From a virus, in IMG/VR virus record IMGVR_UViG_3300006789_000066, positions 1 to 37,317 of that record: a stretch of DNA of 37,317 nt; one strand, given 5' to 3'. Under the pieces are notes generated by a model. The model saw only the letters and a list, made by a program, of their open reading frames with translations. It made no database searches and was not told where the DNA came from. The position numbers were made by a program, and so were the translations under genes. Below are positions 13,836 through 21,735 of this stretch, in pieces (the stretch's first letter is position 1; each line of letters begins with the position of its first letter).

Positions 13836-16424
13836 ATGTATAGGAATGTAGTTTACGAGCCGTCATTGGAACAAATGCGATTGTTCACTTGGGATGAAGA
13901 CGGGAATAGAATAGAAGTTTTACAAAGTTACAATCCATATCTTTATGTAGAACCAAAAGATAAGCGGCATTCAAATGCAACATCAATTTTTAAATCACCT
14001 TTACGTAAAATGGTGTTTAAAAGAGAGTCTGAAAGAAGACAATTTATTAGAAATAATAGCATTAAAAGACTTTTTGAAAATTTACCAATTAAACAACAAT
14101 TTTTATTGGACAATTTTTGGCAAGTAAATGAAACAGACGACTTTATTAAACACCCAATTAAGATGTTGTTGTTAGATATTGAGACATATTCACCAGATGG
14201 GTTTCCAAATATAGAAAATGCAAATCATGCAATTAATGTTATTACAGTTTATGATAACTTAGAGAAAAAGTTTTATACTTGGGGTACAAAAGAATATAAT
14301 GGTAAAGGTAGAGATGATGTAAAATACATTTATTGTGAAACTGAAAGGGTATTGTTTGCAAAATTTTTAGATTATCTAGAACAAGATTACCCAGATATAT
14401 TAAGTGGTTGGAACTCTGAGTTCTTTGATATTCCATATATTATTAAACGTTGTGAACGTATTATGGGGGAAGAACAAATGAAAAGACTTTCACCTGTTAA
14501 GAATGTTTATTATAGAAGCTTACAAGGTGCTTTTGGTAGACAACAAATTAGGTGGTATATAGAAGGTATAGCATTGTTAGACTATTTGGATATATATAAA
14601 AAGTTTGCACCTTTGCGTGAATCATATAAGTTGGATGCTATTGGTGAACTTGAATTGAATGAACGAAAGATAGACTTTCAAGGTATGGACCTTGCAACAT
14701 TGTCAGATGTTGATTGGGATAAATTTATTGATTACAACATTCAGGATGTAAACCTACTTGTACGTCTAGAAGAAAAATTACAATACTTAGGACTAATAAG
14801 AATGTTAGCTTATGTTGGGTGTGTAACTTTTGATGCAGCAATGGGTGCGTTATCTGTAATCAATGGTGCATTTTGTATACGTGCAAGACATAAACAACAA
14901 ATAATTCCTACTTTTATTAGGGGTGAAGATACTGGAAAGAATCCTGGTGCATATGTTGGTGAACCTCAACAAGGGTTTCAAAATTACATATTATCTTTTG
15001 ATGCAAATAGTCTATATCCAAATGTGATGATATCTTTGAACTTATCACCCGAAACAAAGATAGGGAAGATATTACAAAAAGACGATAATCAAATTGTTAT
15101 GGAAATGGTAAGCGGTAAGGTAAAAGAATTCACTTATCCAATGTTTGCTAAAATGATAAAAGATTATAAACTTACAATATCAAAAGCAAATGTAGTATTT
15201 CATCAACAAGAAAAGGGAATGGTACCCGAAATTGTAGATTATTATTATCAAAAACGAAAAGTATTTAAAGATGAGTATACTGATCTAAGAAAGAAACATG
15301 CAGTAATGAAAAAAGATGATCCTGACTATGAACAAATTGGGATCGAAGCTCAAAGAGCAGGTACAAAACAGTTAACAGTAAAAATCTTAATTAACTCAAT
15401 ATATGGTTATTTTGGTAACAAGAATGCACCTATTGGTGACGATGATATTGCATCATCTGTTACATTAAGTGGTCAAGCAGTAATTAAACAAAGTAATGTA
15501 ATTATTAGAGATTTTATCAAATTAAAAACAGGGTTAACAGATGAAGATTTAAAAAAGAAAGACCCAATTATTTACAACGATACAGATTCATCTTATGCAT
15601 CAATTGAATTGTTGATTAAGCATTTAGGATTGAACTTTAAAAATGAAAAGGGTGAAGTTCACGACGACATTTACAATATTGAAGATGAATTAGTAGAATA
15701 TCTAAACCAACAAATAATGATATGGGGTAAAAAATCCTTTAATAGTAAAGATTGTAGGTTTGTATTTAAACGTGAATGTATTGGTGAGGTGGGTGTGTTC
15801 TTGCAGAAGAAACGTTATGTGATGAACATACTCGATGATGAAGGTGCTAAGATAAACAAAACAAAATATACTGGGGTAGAGGTAGTAAGAACCACTTTGC
15901 CTAACTCATTAAAACCTCATATGAAAAATGTAATTGAGATAATGCTTAGTACTCAAGATTATCAAAAAACAAATGAAGCTATGAAAATAGTTTATGAAAA
16001 ATTTAAAAGTTTACATATTACTGATATTGCAAGTGTAATGGGATTAAAAGGGTATGAAAAATACGCAGGTCAATGTGAGGGTATGAAGACAGTAAAGGGT
16101 ATGCCGATACATGCAAAAGCAAGCTATTTTTACAATCAATTGGTAAAATTGCATAAACTTGATAAAAAATATGAACTAATTGGTTCAGGAGATAAGGTTA
16201 GATTCTTTTATGTAAAGAAACCAAACAGATATAATGTAGACTCTATAGCATACAAATATGAATGGCCTGTAGAATTTGAAGAATTCTTTAAACCTGATTA
16301 TGATAAGATATATCAAAAGTTAATCTTTGCTCCTATCGAAAGATTTTATAATGCAGTAAATTGGAAGTGTTATTTACCAGGCCAAGCAGTCCAATGTGAT
16401 TTGTTTAGTTTGTTATCCGAATAA
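13836..16424 (+). CDS. 43: gp43 family B DNA polymerase
   Basis: 862 aa (T4 gp43 is 898 aa). Replicative polymerase with 3'-5' proofreading. Exonuclease motifs: LLLDIET near residue 111 (Exo I), SGWNSEFFDIPYI near 190 (Exo II) and YNIQDVNLL near 304 (Exo III). Polymerase motifs: FDANSLYPNVM near 387 (motif A), KILINSIYGYFGN near 514 (motif B) and IYNDTDSSYASI near 577 (motif C). All catalytic aspartates are present. The C-terminus ends in QCDLFSLLSE, plausibly a clamp-interacting tail because T4 gp43 binds gp45 by its C-terminus. It has a near-consensus promoter of its own. Confidence 0.97.
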   Translation: MYRNVVYEPSLEQMRLFTWDEDGNRIEVLQSYNPYLYVEPKDKRHSNATSIFKSPLRKMVFKRESERRQFIRNNSIKRLFENLPIKQQFLLDNFWQVNETDDFIKHPIKMLLLDIETYSPDGFPNIENANHAINVITVYDNLEKKFYTWGTKEYNGKGRDDVKYIYCETERVLFAKFLDYLEQDYPDILSGWNSEFFDIPYIIKRCERIMGEEQMKRLSPVKNVYYRSLQGAFGRQQIRWYIEGIALLDYLDIYKKFAPLRESYKLDAIGELELNERKIDFQGMDLATLSDVDWDKFIDYNIQDVNLLVRLEEKLQYLGLIRMLAYVGCVTFDAAMGALSVINGAFCIRARHKQQIIPTFIRGEDTGKNPGAYVGEPQQGFQNYILSFDANSLYPNVMISLNLSPETKIGKILQKDDNQIVMEMVSGKVKEFTYPMFAKMIKDYKLTISKANVVFHQQEKGMVPEIVDYYYQKRKVFKDEYTDLRKKHAVMKKDDPDYEQIGIEAQRAGTKQLTVKILINSIYGYFGNKNAPIGDDDIASSVTLSGQAVIKQSNVIIRDFIKLKTGLTDEDLKKKDPIIYNDTDSSYASIELLIKHLGLNFKNEKGEVHDDIYNIEDELVEYLNQQIMIWGKKSFNSKDCRFVFKRECIGEVGVFLQKKRYVMNILDDEGAKINKTKYTGVEVVRTTLPNSLKPHMKNVIEIMLSTQDYQKTNEAMKIVYEKFKSLHITDIASVMGLKGYEKYAGQCEGMKTVKGMPIHAKASYFYNQLVKLHKLDKKYELIGSGDKVRFFYVKKPNRYNVDSIAYKYEWPVEFEEFFKPDYDKIYQKLIFAPIERFYNAVNWKCYLPGQAVQCDLFSLLSE

Positions 16425-16428
16425 AAAT

Positions 16429-17460
16429 ATGAGTAAATCTGAAAATAGATTAAAATTAAACGAACTAATGCCAGAATTAGCTGGTGAAGTATCTTCTTTT
16501 TTTGAAGATCTCGAACAAACAAAAACGGTAGACGAAACTATTTTTGTTATGGTACCAAGTTACAGGGATAAAGACCTTGATAATACGTTAACGGATTTAT
16601 ACCAAAAAGCAACCAACCCTGAACTACTAACTGTTTGTGTTTTTGATCAGTCTGAGCATGACGGCTATGTAAATTTTGATAAAACCAATATGCATTATAT
16701 ACATACTAATTATAGAAATGCAAAAGGTATAGGCCATGCAAGAAATATGATTCAAAATTTTTATAACAACGAAACTTATTTTTTGTCTATTGATTCACAT
16801 ATGAGATTTACTCAAGGATGGGATGTAAAGTGTAAACAAATATATAAAACTTTAAAAGACGATAATTGGAATCCTATAGTTACTAATTACTGTAATGAAT
16901 TAGTTTATGATCATGAAATAGACTTATATCCTGATGATGTAAAAGAACAATTTACAAAAATTGATAATTATTATATTAAAAAAGACGAGTTAAGTTATAT
17001 TGACATTAAAAAATACACAGACTATGATGGAAAGAGAGCTCGAAAAACTCCTGAAGATGTAGAAGGTGAATATAGGATGTCAGCTTGGATGTCTTTGCAT
17101 TTTGCATTTACAGAAGGGGTATTTTTAAGAAGGATGGGTTTTGATCCCGATCACTTTTTTTCTGGAGACGAGTATAATATGACACTTAGATCTTTTACTA
17201 ATGGTTATGACTTAATAAGCCCTTATGAACCGATTATGTATCATCATTATCGAAACGATTCATATAGAAATGAACCAGCAAACTATATTGTTGATAATAA
17301 AAAGTGGGCTGATTTAGATTCAAAAGGTATTTTAAAAAATAAACTTTTAACTTCAGGAGAAATCTGCACATGGGGTCTTGGTGATAATAGGGATATAGAT
17401 TCGTTTTTCAAATATATGAGAGATAAATCTGGTAAAAAATTGTCAGTTGATTTAGATTGA
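16429..17460 (+). CDS. GT60-like GlcNAc transferase family protein
   Basis: 343 aa from the ATG at 16429, four bases after the polymerase stop. An upstream GTG at 16396 is in frame but would overlap gene 43 and adds an unlikely leader. The pattern IFVMVPSYRDKDLDNTLTDL (about 37-56), VCVFDQSEHD, RNAKGIGHARNM, YFLSIDSHMRFTQGWD (about 112-127; DxH metal motif) and FFSGDEYNMTLRSFTNGYDL is that of the Skp1-type GlcNAc transferase family (Pfam GlcNAc, CAZy GT60). In eukaryotes these add GlcNAc to hydroxyproline. Bacterial and phage members have unknown acceptors. It is probably cytoplasmic and expressed with the polymerase. Confidence 0.8.
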   Translation: MSKSENRLKLNELMPELAGEVSSFFEDLEQTKTVDETIFVMVPSYRDKDLDNTLTDLYQKATNPELLTVCVFDQSEHDGYVNFDKTNMHYIHTNYRNAKGIGHARNMIQNFYNNETYFLSIDSHMRFTQGWDVKCKQIYKTLKDDNWNPIVTNYCNELVYDHEIDLYPDDVKEQFTKIDNYYIKKDELSYIDIKKYTDYDGKRARKTPEDVEGEYRMSAWMSLHFAFTEGVFLRRMGFDPDHFFSGDEYNMTLRSFTNGYDLISPYEPIMYHHYRNDSYRNEPANYIVDNKKWADLDSKGILKNKLLTSGEICTWGLGDNRDIDSFFKYMRDKSGKKLSVDLD

Positions 17461-17473
17461 GAGTAGATAAAAT
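17447..17473 (+). promoter_or_regulatory. Sigma70-like promoter of the 17480 gene
   Basis: TTGATT (17447-17452), 15-base spacer, TAAAAT (17468-17473), six bases to the ATG at 17480. Confidence 0.5.
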
Positions 17474-17479
17474 ATTGGT

Positions 17480-17839
17480 ATGAATCTTAAGATTTTTGTT
17501 GATCAAGTCGGACGCACGGTGATTGGTGAATTACAAGACGATAGTGATACTACAGTCGTGCTTAAAAATCCATGCACAATCTTTGTGCAACCAAATGAAG
17601 CTGGGCAATTACAGGTACAAACAGTACCTATGTTTTTTAGAGAATTTCTTACCGATAAAGGTAGGGAAGAAGGCACAATTTGGACTTTTAATAAGTCTAC
17701 TATCATTGATAGTGATTGTGCTGAACATCTGGACGATAAGTTGATAAACCAATATAAAGCCATTATTACAAATTTAGGTGCATCAGATGTACCTGAGGAG
17801 GCTGAAGAGGCTGAAGTAGTAAAATTGTTTGACGATTAA
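17480..17839 (+). CDS. Conserved-looking hypothetical protein, 119 aa
   Basis: I cannot assign a function. The first half is beta-rich (KIFVDQVGRTVIGEL, TTVVLKNPCTIFVQP, VPMFFREFL), reminiscent of a small barrel. The VLKNPC...VQTVPM layout resembles short proteins found near uvsX in marine T4-like phages. The last 15 residues are acidic (PEEAEEAEVVKLFDD). There is no signal peptide or membrane helix. It has its own promoter and ends 21 bases before a strong terminator, so it can be a single-gene transcript. Confidence 0.75.
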   Translation: MNLKIFVDQVGRTVIGELQDDSDTTVVLKNPCTIFVQPNEAGQLQVQTVPMFFREFLTDKGREEGTIWTFNKSTIIDSDCAEHLDDKLINQYKAIITNLGASDVPEEAEEAEVVKLFDD

Positions 17840-17860
17840 CAAAAAACATCATGTATTGGT

Positions 17861-17886
17861 AAGCGCCCTTAGGGGCGCTTTTTTTT
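17861..17886 (+). terminator. Intrinsic terminator after the 17480 gene
   Basis: AAGCGCCC, loop TTAG, GGGCGCTT: a perfect 8-bp GC-rich stem (17861-17880) followed by six more Ts. Its twin lies at 18172-18194. Confidence 0.9.
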
Positions 17887-17887
17887 C

Positions 17888-17915
17888 TTGATAATTTAGA
17901 TTCTTATATTATAAT
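17888..17915 (+). promoter_or_regulatory. Sigma70-like promoter of the DUF4282 gene
   Basis: TTGATA (17888-17893), 16-base spacer, TATAAT (17910-17915), seven bases to the ATG at 17923. The -10 overlaps the ATG at 17914, which therefore lies upstream of the transcript start and cannot be the real start codon. Confidence 0.75.
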
Positions 17916-17922
17916 GTCTTCT

Positions 17923-18156
17923 ATGAAAGCATTCTTAAATTATGAGTATATGATTACTCCCGGTGTTCTTAAGATTTTATCTTACATCGGTATGGTGTTA
18001 GCGGTTATTGTTGGTTTGTTTACTGCCTTTACAGCTGATTTATTCGCTGGACTTGGCACAGCAGTTCTTGGACCAATCGTTGTACGTATATATGCAGAAC
18101 TAATGCTCGTCATCTTTGAGATGCATAAAGAGCTAAAGAAGATAGCAGGTAGGTAG
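17923..18156 (+). CDS. DUF4282 small membrane protein
   Basis: 77 aa from the ATG at 17923, chosen over 17914 because the latter is part of the -10 box. The pattern FLNYEYMITPGVLKILSYIG, a hydrophobic helix (about 16-44), and then LGPIVVRIYAELMLVIFEMH (second helix about 45-67) is that of DUF4282, a family of two-helix bacterial inner-membrane proteins of unknown function. The length fits. It is an isolated transcription unit: its own promoter, one gene, and an intrinsic terminator on each side, placed between the gene 43 block and uvsX. That is the layout of an acquired cargo gene, though base composition looks like its neighbours. Confidence 0.85.
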   Translation: MKAFLNYEYMITPGVLKILSYIGMVLAVIVGLFTAFTADLFAGLGTAVLGPIVVRIYAELMLVIFEMHKELKKIAGR

Positions 18157-18171
18157 AAAATAAAAACATAG

Positions 18172-18194
18172 AGCGTCCTTAGGGACGCTTTTTT
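18172..18194 (+). terminator. Intrinsic terminator after the DUF4282 gene
   Basis: AGCGTCC, loop TTAG, GGACGCT: a perfect 7-bp stem (18172-18189) plus five further Ts. Same loop and near-identical stem as the terminator at 17861. Confidence 0.88.
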
Positions 18195-18198
18195 CTTC

Positions 18199-18226
18199 TT
18201 GATGACCGTGGTTCATATTATATAAT
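18199..18226 (+). promoter_or_regulatory. Sigma70-like promoter of uvsX
   Basis: TTGATG (18199-18204), 16-base spacer, TATAAT (18221-18226), six bases to the ATG at 18233. It starts five bases after the preceding terminator's T run. Confidence 0.75.
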
Positions 18227-18232
18227 TCTTGT

Positions 18233-19318
18233 ATGGCAAAAGATCCTATTTCAGATGTATTTTCAAGTTTAGATAAACTTAATCCAGAAGCCACCTATCT
18301 TAGTGAAAATGCTTTATCAAATGTCGACACCTGGTATGATACTGGTTGTTATGCATTGAATGCTATTGTTGGTGGTAGTTGTGTTAAAGGCGGTGTACCA
18401 AAAGGAAGATTAGTTGGTTTTTCAGGACCTTCACAATCAGGCAAAACATATATTATTAATAAGATTTTAGGTAATGCTCAAAAAATGGGATTACACCCTG
18501 TTATATTTGATACCGAATTTGCTGTAGATAAAGATAGTACTGAAGGGGTTGGTCTTGATGCAACAAAGACAAAATATGTTCCAGTTTATACAGTAGAACA
18601 ATGTCGAAATCAGGTAGTGGCTCTTCTAGACAGTATCATTGAAAAGGGGTTACAAGGTAAATTTATTGTTAGTATTGACTCTTTAGGTAATTTAGCATCA
18701 CAAAAAGAAGTAGAAGATGCAGCAAAAGACAAAAGTGCTATGGATATGGGGTTACGAGCTAAACAACTCAAATCTATGATGAGAATTCTTACATATAAAG
18801 CTGGGTTGTCTGGTACCACAATTTTGTTTAGTAACCACACATATGATAATCCTGCCGCTTTAATGCCTACTTTAGTTAAAACAGCATCTGGTGGTAGTGG
18901 ACCACAATATATGGCAAGTGTACTAATACAATTGGCCAATAAAAAAGAAAGACAAGATGCATCTAACGAAGATGATGAAATGTTATCTGAAGCTCGTAAT
19001 TATTCGGGTGCAACATTACGGTTTTTAACCACTAAAAACCGGTTTGTACCACCATTTTTACAAGCTGAAATATATCTTAACTTCCGTACTGGTTTAGATA
19101 GGTACAGTGGCTTAAAAGACATGGCTGTTAATCATGGGATATTAACGCAGACCGGTAGTACTTTTCAAATAGGTATCGAGAGTAAGGACGGAAAACGTAA
19201 ACCGGGAGACAAAATTGGCTACTATAAAAATTGGAAAAAGGATAAAGAACTTTGGGAAAATTTCATCATTCCTGAGTTGGATAAGAAGTTGAAATTAGTG
19301 TATAGCTACGGTAAATAA
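18233..19318 (+). CDS. uvsX: UvsX RecA-like recombinase
   Basis: 361 aa (T4 UvsX is 391 aa). Strand-exchange protein for recombination-dependent replication and repair. Walker A is GPSQSGKT (about 65-72), the catalytic Glu is in FDTEFAVD (about 95-102), and Walker B is FIVSIDSLGNL (about 144-154). DNA-binding loop 1 lies in the KDKSAMDMGLRAKQLK region and loop 2 near TASGGSGPQYMA (about 219-230). The C-terminus KLKLVYSYGK is short. Partners UvsY, gp32 and gp41 are all in the window. It has a near-consensus promoter and is followed after four bases by the carbamoyltransferase, which would be co-transcribed. Confidence 0.94.
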   Translation: MAKDPISDVFSSLDKLNPEATYLSENALSNVDTWYDTGCYALNAIVGGSCVKGGVPKGRLVGFSGPSQSGKTYIINKILGNAQKMGLHPVIFDTEFAVDKDSTEGVGLDATKTKYVPVYTVEQCRNQVVALLDSIIEKGLQGKFIVSIDSLGNLASQKEVEDAAKDKSAMDMGLRAKQLKSMMRILTYKAGLSGTTILFSNHTYDNPAALMPTLVKTASGGSGPQYMASVLIQLANKKERQDASNEDDEMLSEARNYSGATLRFLTTKNRFVPPFLQAEIYLNFRTGLDRYSGLKDMAVNHGILTQTGSTFQIGIESKDGKRKPGDKIGYYKNWKKDKELWENFIIPELDKKLKLVYSYGK

Positions 19319-19322
19319 GGAC

Positions 19323-20927
19323 ATGGCAAATATTGCTATCTACGGTTCGCATAACGGTGCGATTGCTTTAGAAGATAACGGTGAATATTATGTTATTGAA
19401 TTCGAACGGTTCTTTAATATAAAAAATATTGGTTTAGCTCAATATAAGCCGTTAAAATTTAGAGAAGAAGCTGTTTATGCAATCTTACAATACTTGGAGA
19501 AGGAGTTAGGTTATTCAGCTCCTTTTGATAATTTACTTCATATTAATACTGAATGTGTTCACGATGACATAACATATAGTTACAAGGATTTTATTCCTGC
19601 TAAGAATGTACTTGAAGGTTGGCATCATCACGCTCACGCAACTGGGTCGTTTTATCAATCTAATTTTCAAGAAGCTATTATCTTTAGCTTTGATGGTGGT
19701 GGTAATGATGGATTTTTTAATATTTTTACTGCTGATCGAAAGAACGGTGTAACTTATCTCGATAAGACTAACCCAGCTGATAGAACAGATTATGATCACG
19801 ATTTTGGGTTTCCTTATATGTGTTTTGCTCATTTTTGTCCAGATATAAGACAAGAATGGATATCAGACGGTAATTTAGTTTATAGTGGTAAAATAATGGG
19901 GCTGTGTAATTATGGTAAAGTTAATAAAGAATGGTTACCACATTTTAAAAGATTTTATTATTCTAAACCTGATGGCGAAAATTATCTAGCAAAGCTAAAA
20001 GAACACATTACACATAATTGTGGTTTAGTTTTTGATGAAAATAACAGATTACAAAAAGAAGAAAGTTGGGATGTTGCAGCAACTTCTCAAGCTGCCTTTG
20101 AAGAGTGTTTCTTTGAAGTAGTAGATCCATATTTGAAAAAATACGAAGACTTACCTATTATTATAACTGGTGGCTGTGGTCTTAATATTTTGTTAGCTAC
20201 TAAGATTAAAGAAATGTTTCCAAATAGACCAAGCTTTGTAGCACCTAATACAAATGACTGTGGTATAGCTGTTGGTTTGTTAGCTGGGTGGACAAAACCT
20301 GAAAACCCAATTGATATAACATATGGTGGTATGGAGCTTTTAGATAAAAATACATACCCTGCTTGGATTGAAAGTAATTCAGCTAAACCACTCGACTTTA
20401 CAATTGTAGCAAACGAACTAGCTAACGGAAAAATATTTGGTTGTGCTAGAGGTAGGTGCGAACACGGGCCTAGAGCTTTAGGAAATAGATCTATTTTTTG
20501 TAATCCAGCATTCCCAGAAATGAAAGACATTCTCAACTTTAAAGTAAAAAATAGAGAATGGTACAGACCTTTTGCTCCAGTTTGTAAGTTGGAAGATGTA
20601 TCAAAATATTTTGAATGGGAGGGTGAAAGTCGTCATATGCTTTATTGTCCGAAAGTAAGAGATGAATGGAAAGAAAAACTTTCATCAATTGCTCATATTG
20701 ACGGTACTGCAAGAGTACAAACCGTAACAAGAGAACAAAATGAGTTCTTATATGATTTAATTACCGTTTTTGAAGAAACGGCTGGTCATGGAGTTTTACT
20801 AAATACTTCATTTAACATAGCCGGTAAACCTATTTTGAATACTATTTCAGATGCAATGAAAGTCTTAGAATCTACTCAAATGGACTATCTTATTATAGAA
20901 GACTTTTATTATGGTAAGCATTGGTAA
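19323..20927 (+). CDS. Carbamoyltransferase (NodU/CmcH/TobZ family)
   Basis: 534 aa, full length for the family. Enzymes of this type form carbamoyl-adenylate and pass the carbamoyl group to a hydroxyl of a sugar or natural product. N-terminal YrdC-independent kinase-like half: GWHHHAHATGSFYQS (about 99-113) carries the metal-binding histidines, FSFDGGGNDGFF (about 119-130) the phosphate loop, and SGKIMGLCNYG (about 190-200) is conserved. C-terminal half: GCARGRCEHGPRALGNRS (about 373-390), the carbamoyl-transfer site, and GVLLNTSFNIAGKPI (about 491-505). All look intact. It probably decorates a sugar made by the neighbouring glycan genes. AAGGA overlaps the uvsX stop just before its ATG. Confidence 0.93.
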   Translation: MANIAIYGSHNGAIALEDNGEYYVIEFERFFNIKNIGLAQYKPLKFREEAVYAILQYLEKELGYSAPFDNLLHINTECVHDDITYSYKDFIPAKNVLEGWHHHAHATGSFYQSNFQEAIIFSFDGGGNDGFFNIFTADRKNGVTYLDKTNPADRTDYDHDFGFPYMCFAHFCPDIRQEWISDGNLVYSGKIMGLCNYGKVNKEWLPHFKRFYYSKPDGENYLAKLKEHITHNCGLVFDENNRLQKEESWDVAATSQAAFEECFFEVVDPYLKKYEDLPIIITGGCGLNILLATKIKEMFPNRPSFVAPNTNDCGIAVGLLAGWTKPENPIDITYGGMELLDKNTYPAWIESNSAKPLDFTIVANELANGKIFGCARGRCEHGPRALGNRSIFCNPAFPEMKDILNFKVKNREWYRPFAPVCKLEDVSKYFEWEGESRHMLYCPKVRDEWKEKLSSIAHIDGTARVQTVTREQNEFLYDLITVFEETAGHGVLLNTSFNIAGKPILNTISDAMKVLESTQMDYLIIEDFYYGKHW

Positions 20928-20946
20928 TTAATTTATACTATTTTAT

Positions 20947-21735
20947 ATGAATAAAGCTGTAATGATTTTTAGTGGTGGTATGGATAGTGCTGCCATGTTA
21001 AGAATGGCTCAATTTTCATCTGGTGAACTGCATTGTTTAACTTTTGATTATGGTCAGAGGCATAAACGTGAATTAGAATGTTCAAAATTACAAATTGAAC
21101 ACGCTAAGTTAGTTAGTTTTAGTCACAATTTTGAAGATTCAGATGTACAACATAAAATTATAGATATTTCATTTTTAAAAGAAATGTTGACTTCAAGTTC
21201 ACTAACTAATGAAGAAATTGATAATCCTGATGTTAAAGATATGGTTGGTGAAGCACAACCAGTAAGTTATGTACCGTTTAGAAATCAAATGTTTTTATCT
21301 ATGGCTTGTGCATATGCAGAGTCAATTGGTGCTAATACAGTATTTCATGGTGCTACATTAGTAGATAGTTTAGCTGGTTATTGGGATGGAAGTGAAGAGT
21401 TTAGAGAACATTTTCAAACGTTAATATCATTAAACAGAACAAACGAAATAAAATTAGAATGTCCTTTACTTCATATGGATAAAAAAACCATAGTAGAATA
21501 TTGTGCAGGAAGTAGGGTAGATTTAAAGCACACTTATACATGTTATAGTGGTGAAGAAAAATCTGATGCAAGTACACCTAGTAGTGCTTTACGAATAAAA
21601 GGTTTTGCAGAAGCAGGGTTTATCGACCCAATTCCATACAAACAAGATTTAACAGAATATTGGGCAGAAAATAATTGTAAACCGTTTCCTGTTGACGAAG
21701 TGTTCGCTGATAGATACGGAACAAGAGGACCATAA
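20947..21735 (+). CDS. queC: QueC-like PP-loop enzyme lacking the zinc cysteines
   Basis: 262 aa. QueC converts 7-carboxy-7-deazaguanine to preQ0 using ATP and ammonia. The PP-loop FSGGMDSAA (8-16) and YVPFRNQMFLSMACAYAE (108-125) are clear, as is the C-terminal RIKGFAEAGFIDPIPY (216-231). The usual zinc site (one Cys, then CxxCxxC) is gone: only C199 remains and the expected positions read SDASTPSS (206-213). VPGRN is VPFRN and the GVNAVDYSGYPDC region reads GATLVDSLAGYWDG. A changed substrate or an amidating Gat-QueC-like role is possible; a class II glutaminase is encoded at 23004. FolE, QueD, QueE and DpdA are not in the window. Confidence 0.8.
   Translation: MNKAVMIFSGGMDSAAMLRMAQFSSGELHCLTFDYGQRHKRELECSKLQIEHAKLVSFSHNFEDSDVQHKIIDISFLKEMLTSSSLTNEEIDNPDVKDMVGEAQPVSYVPFRNQMFLSMACAYAESIGANTVFHGATLVDSLAGYWDGSEEFREHFQTLISLNRTNEIKLECPLLHMDKKTIVEYCAGSRVDLKHTYTCYSGEEKSDASTPSSALRIKGFAEAGFIDPIPYKQDLTEYWAENNCKPFPVDEVFADRYGTRGP

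Noticed and set aside
16396-16428. GTG start extending the GT60-like protein upstream
   Set aside because: It would overlap the polymerase gene and add an unlikely 11-residue leader; the ATG at 16429 just after the polymerase stop fits better.
18610-18939. 109-codon minus-strand frame inside uvsX
   Set aside because: Antisense shadow of a conserved recombinase gene, with no promoter or recognisable domain.
20087-20536. 149-codon minus-strand frame inside the carbamoyltransferase gene
   Set aside because: It lies wholly within a gene with intact family motifs, has no promoter of either type, and its protein looks like antisense translation.
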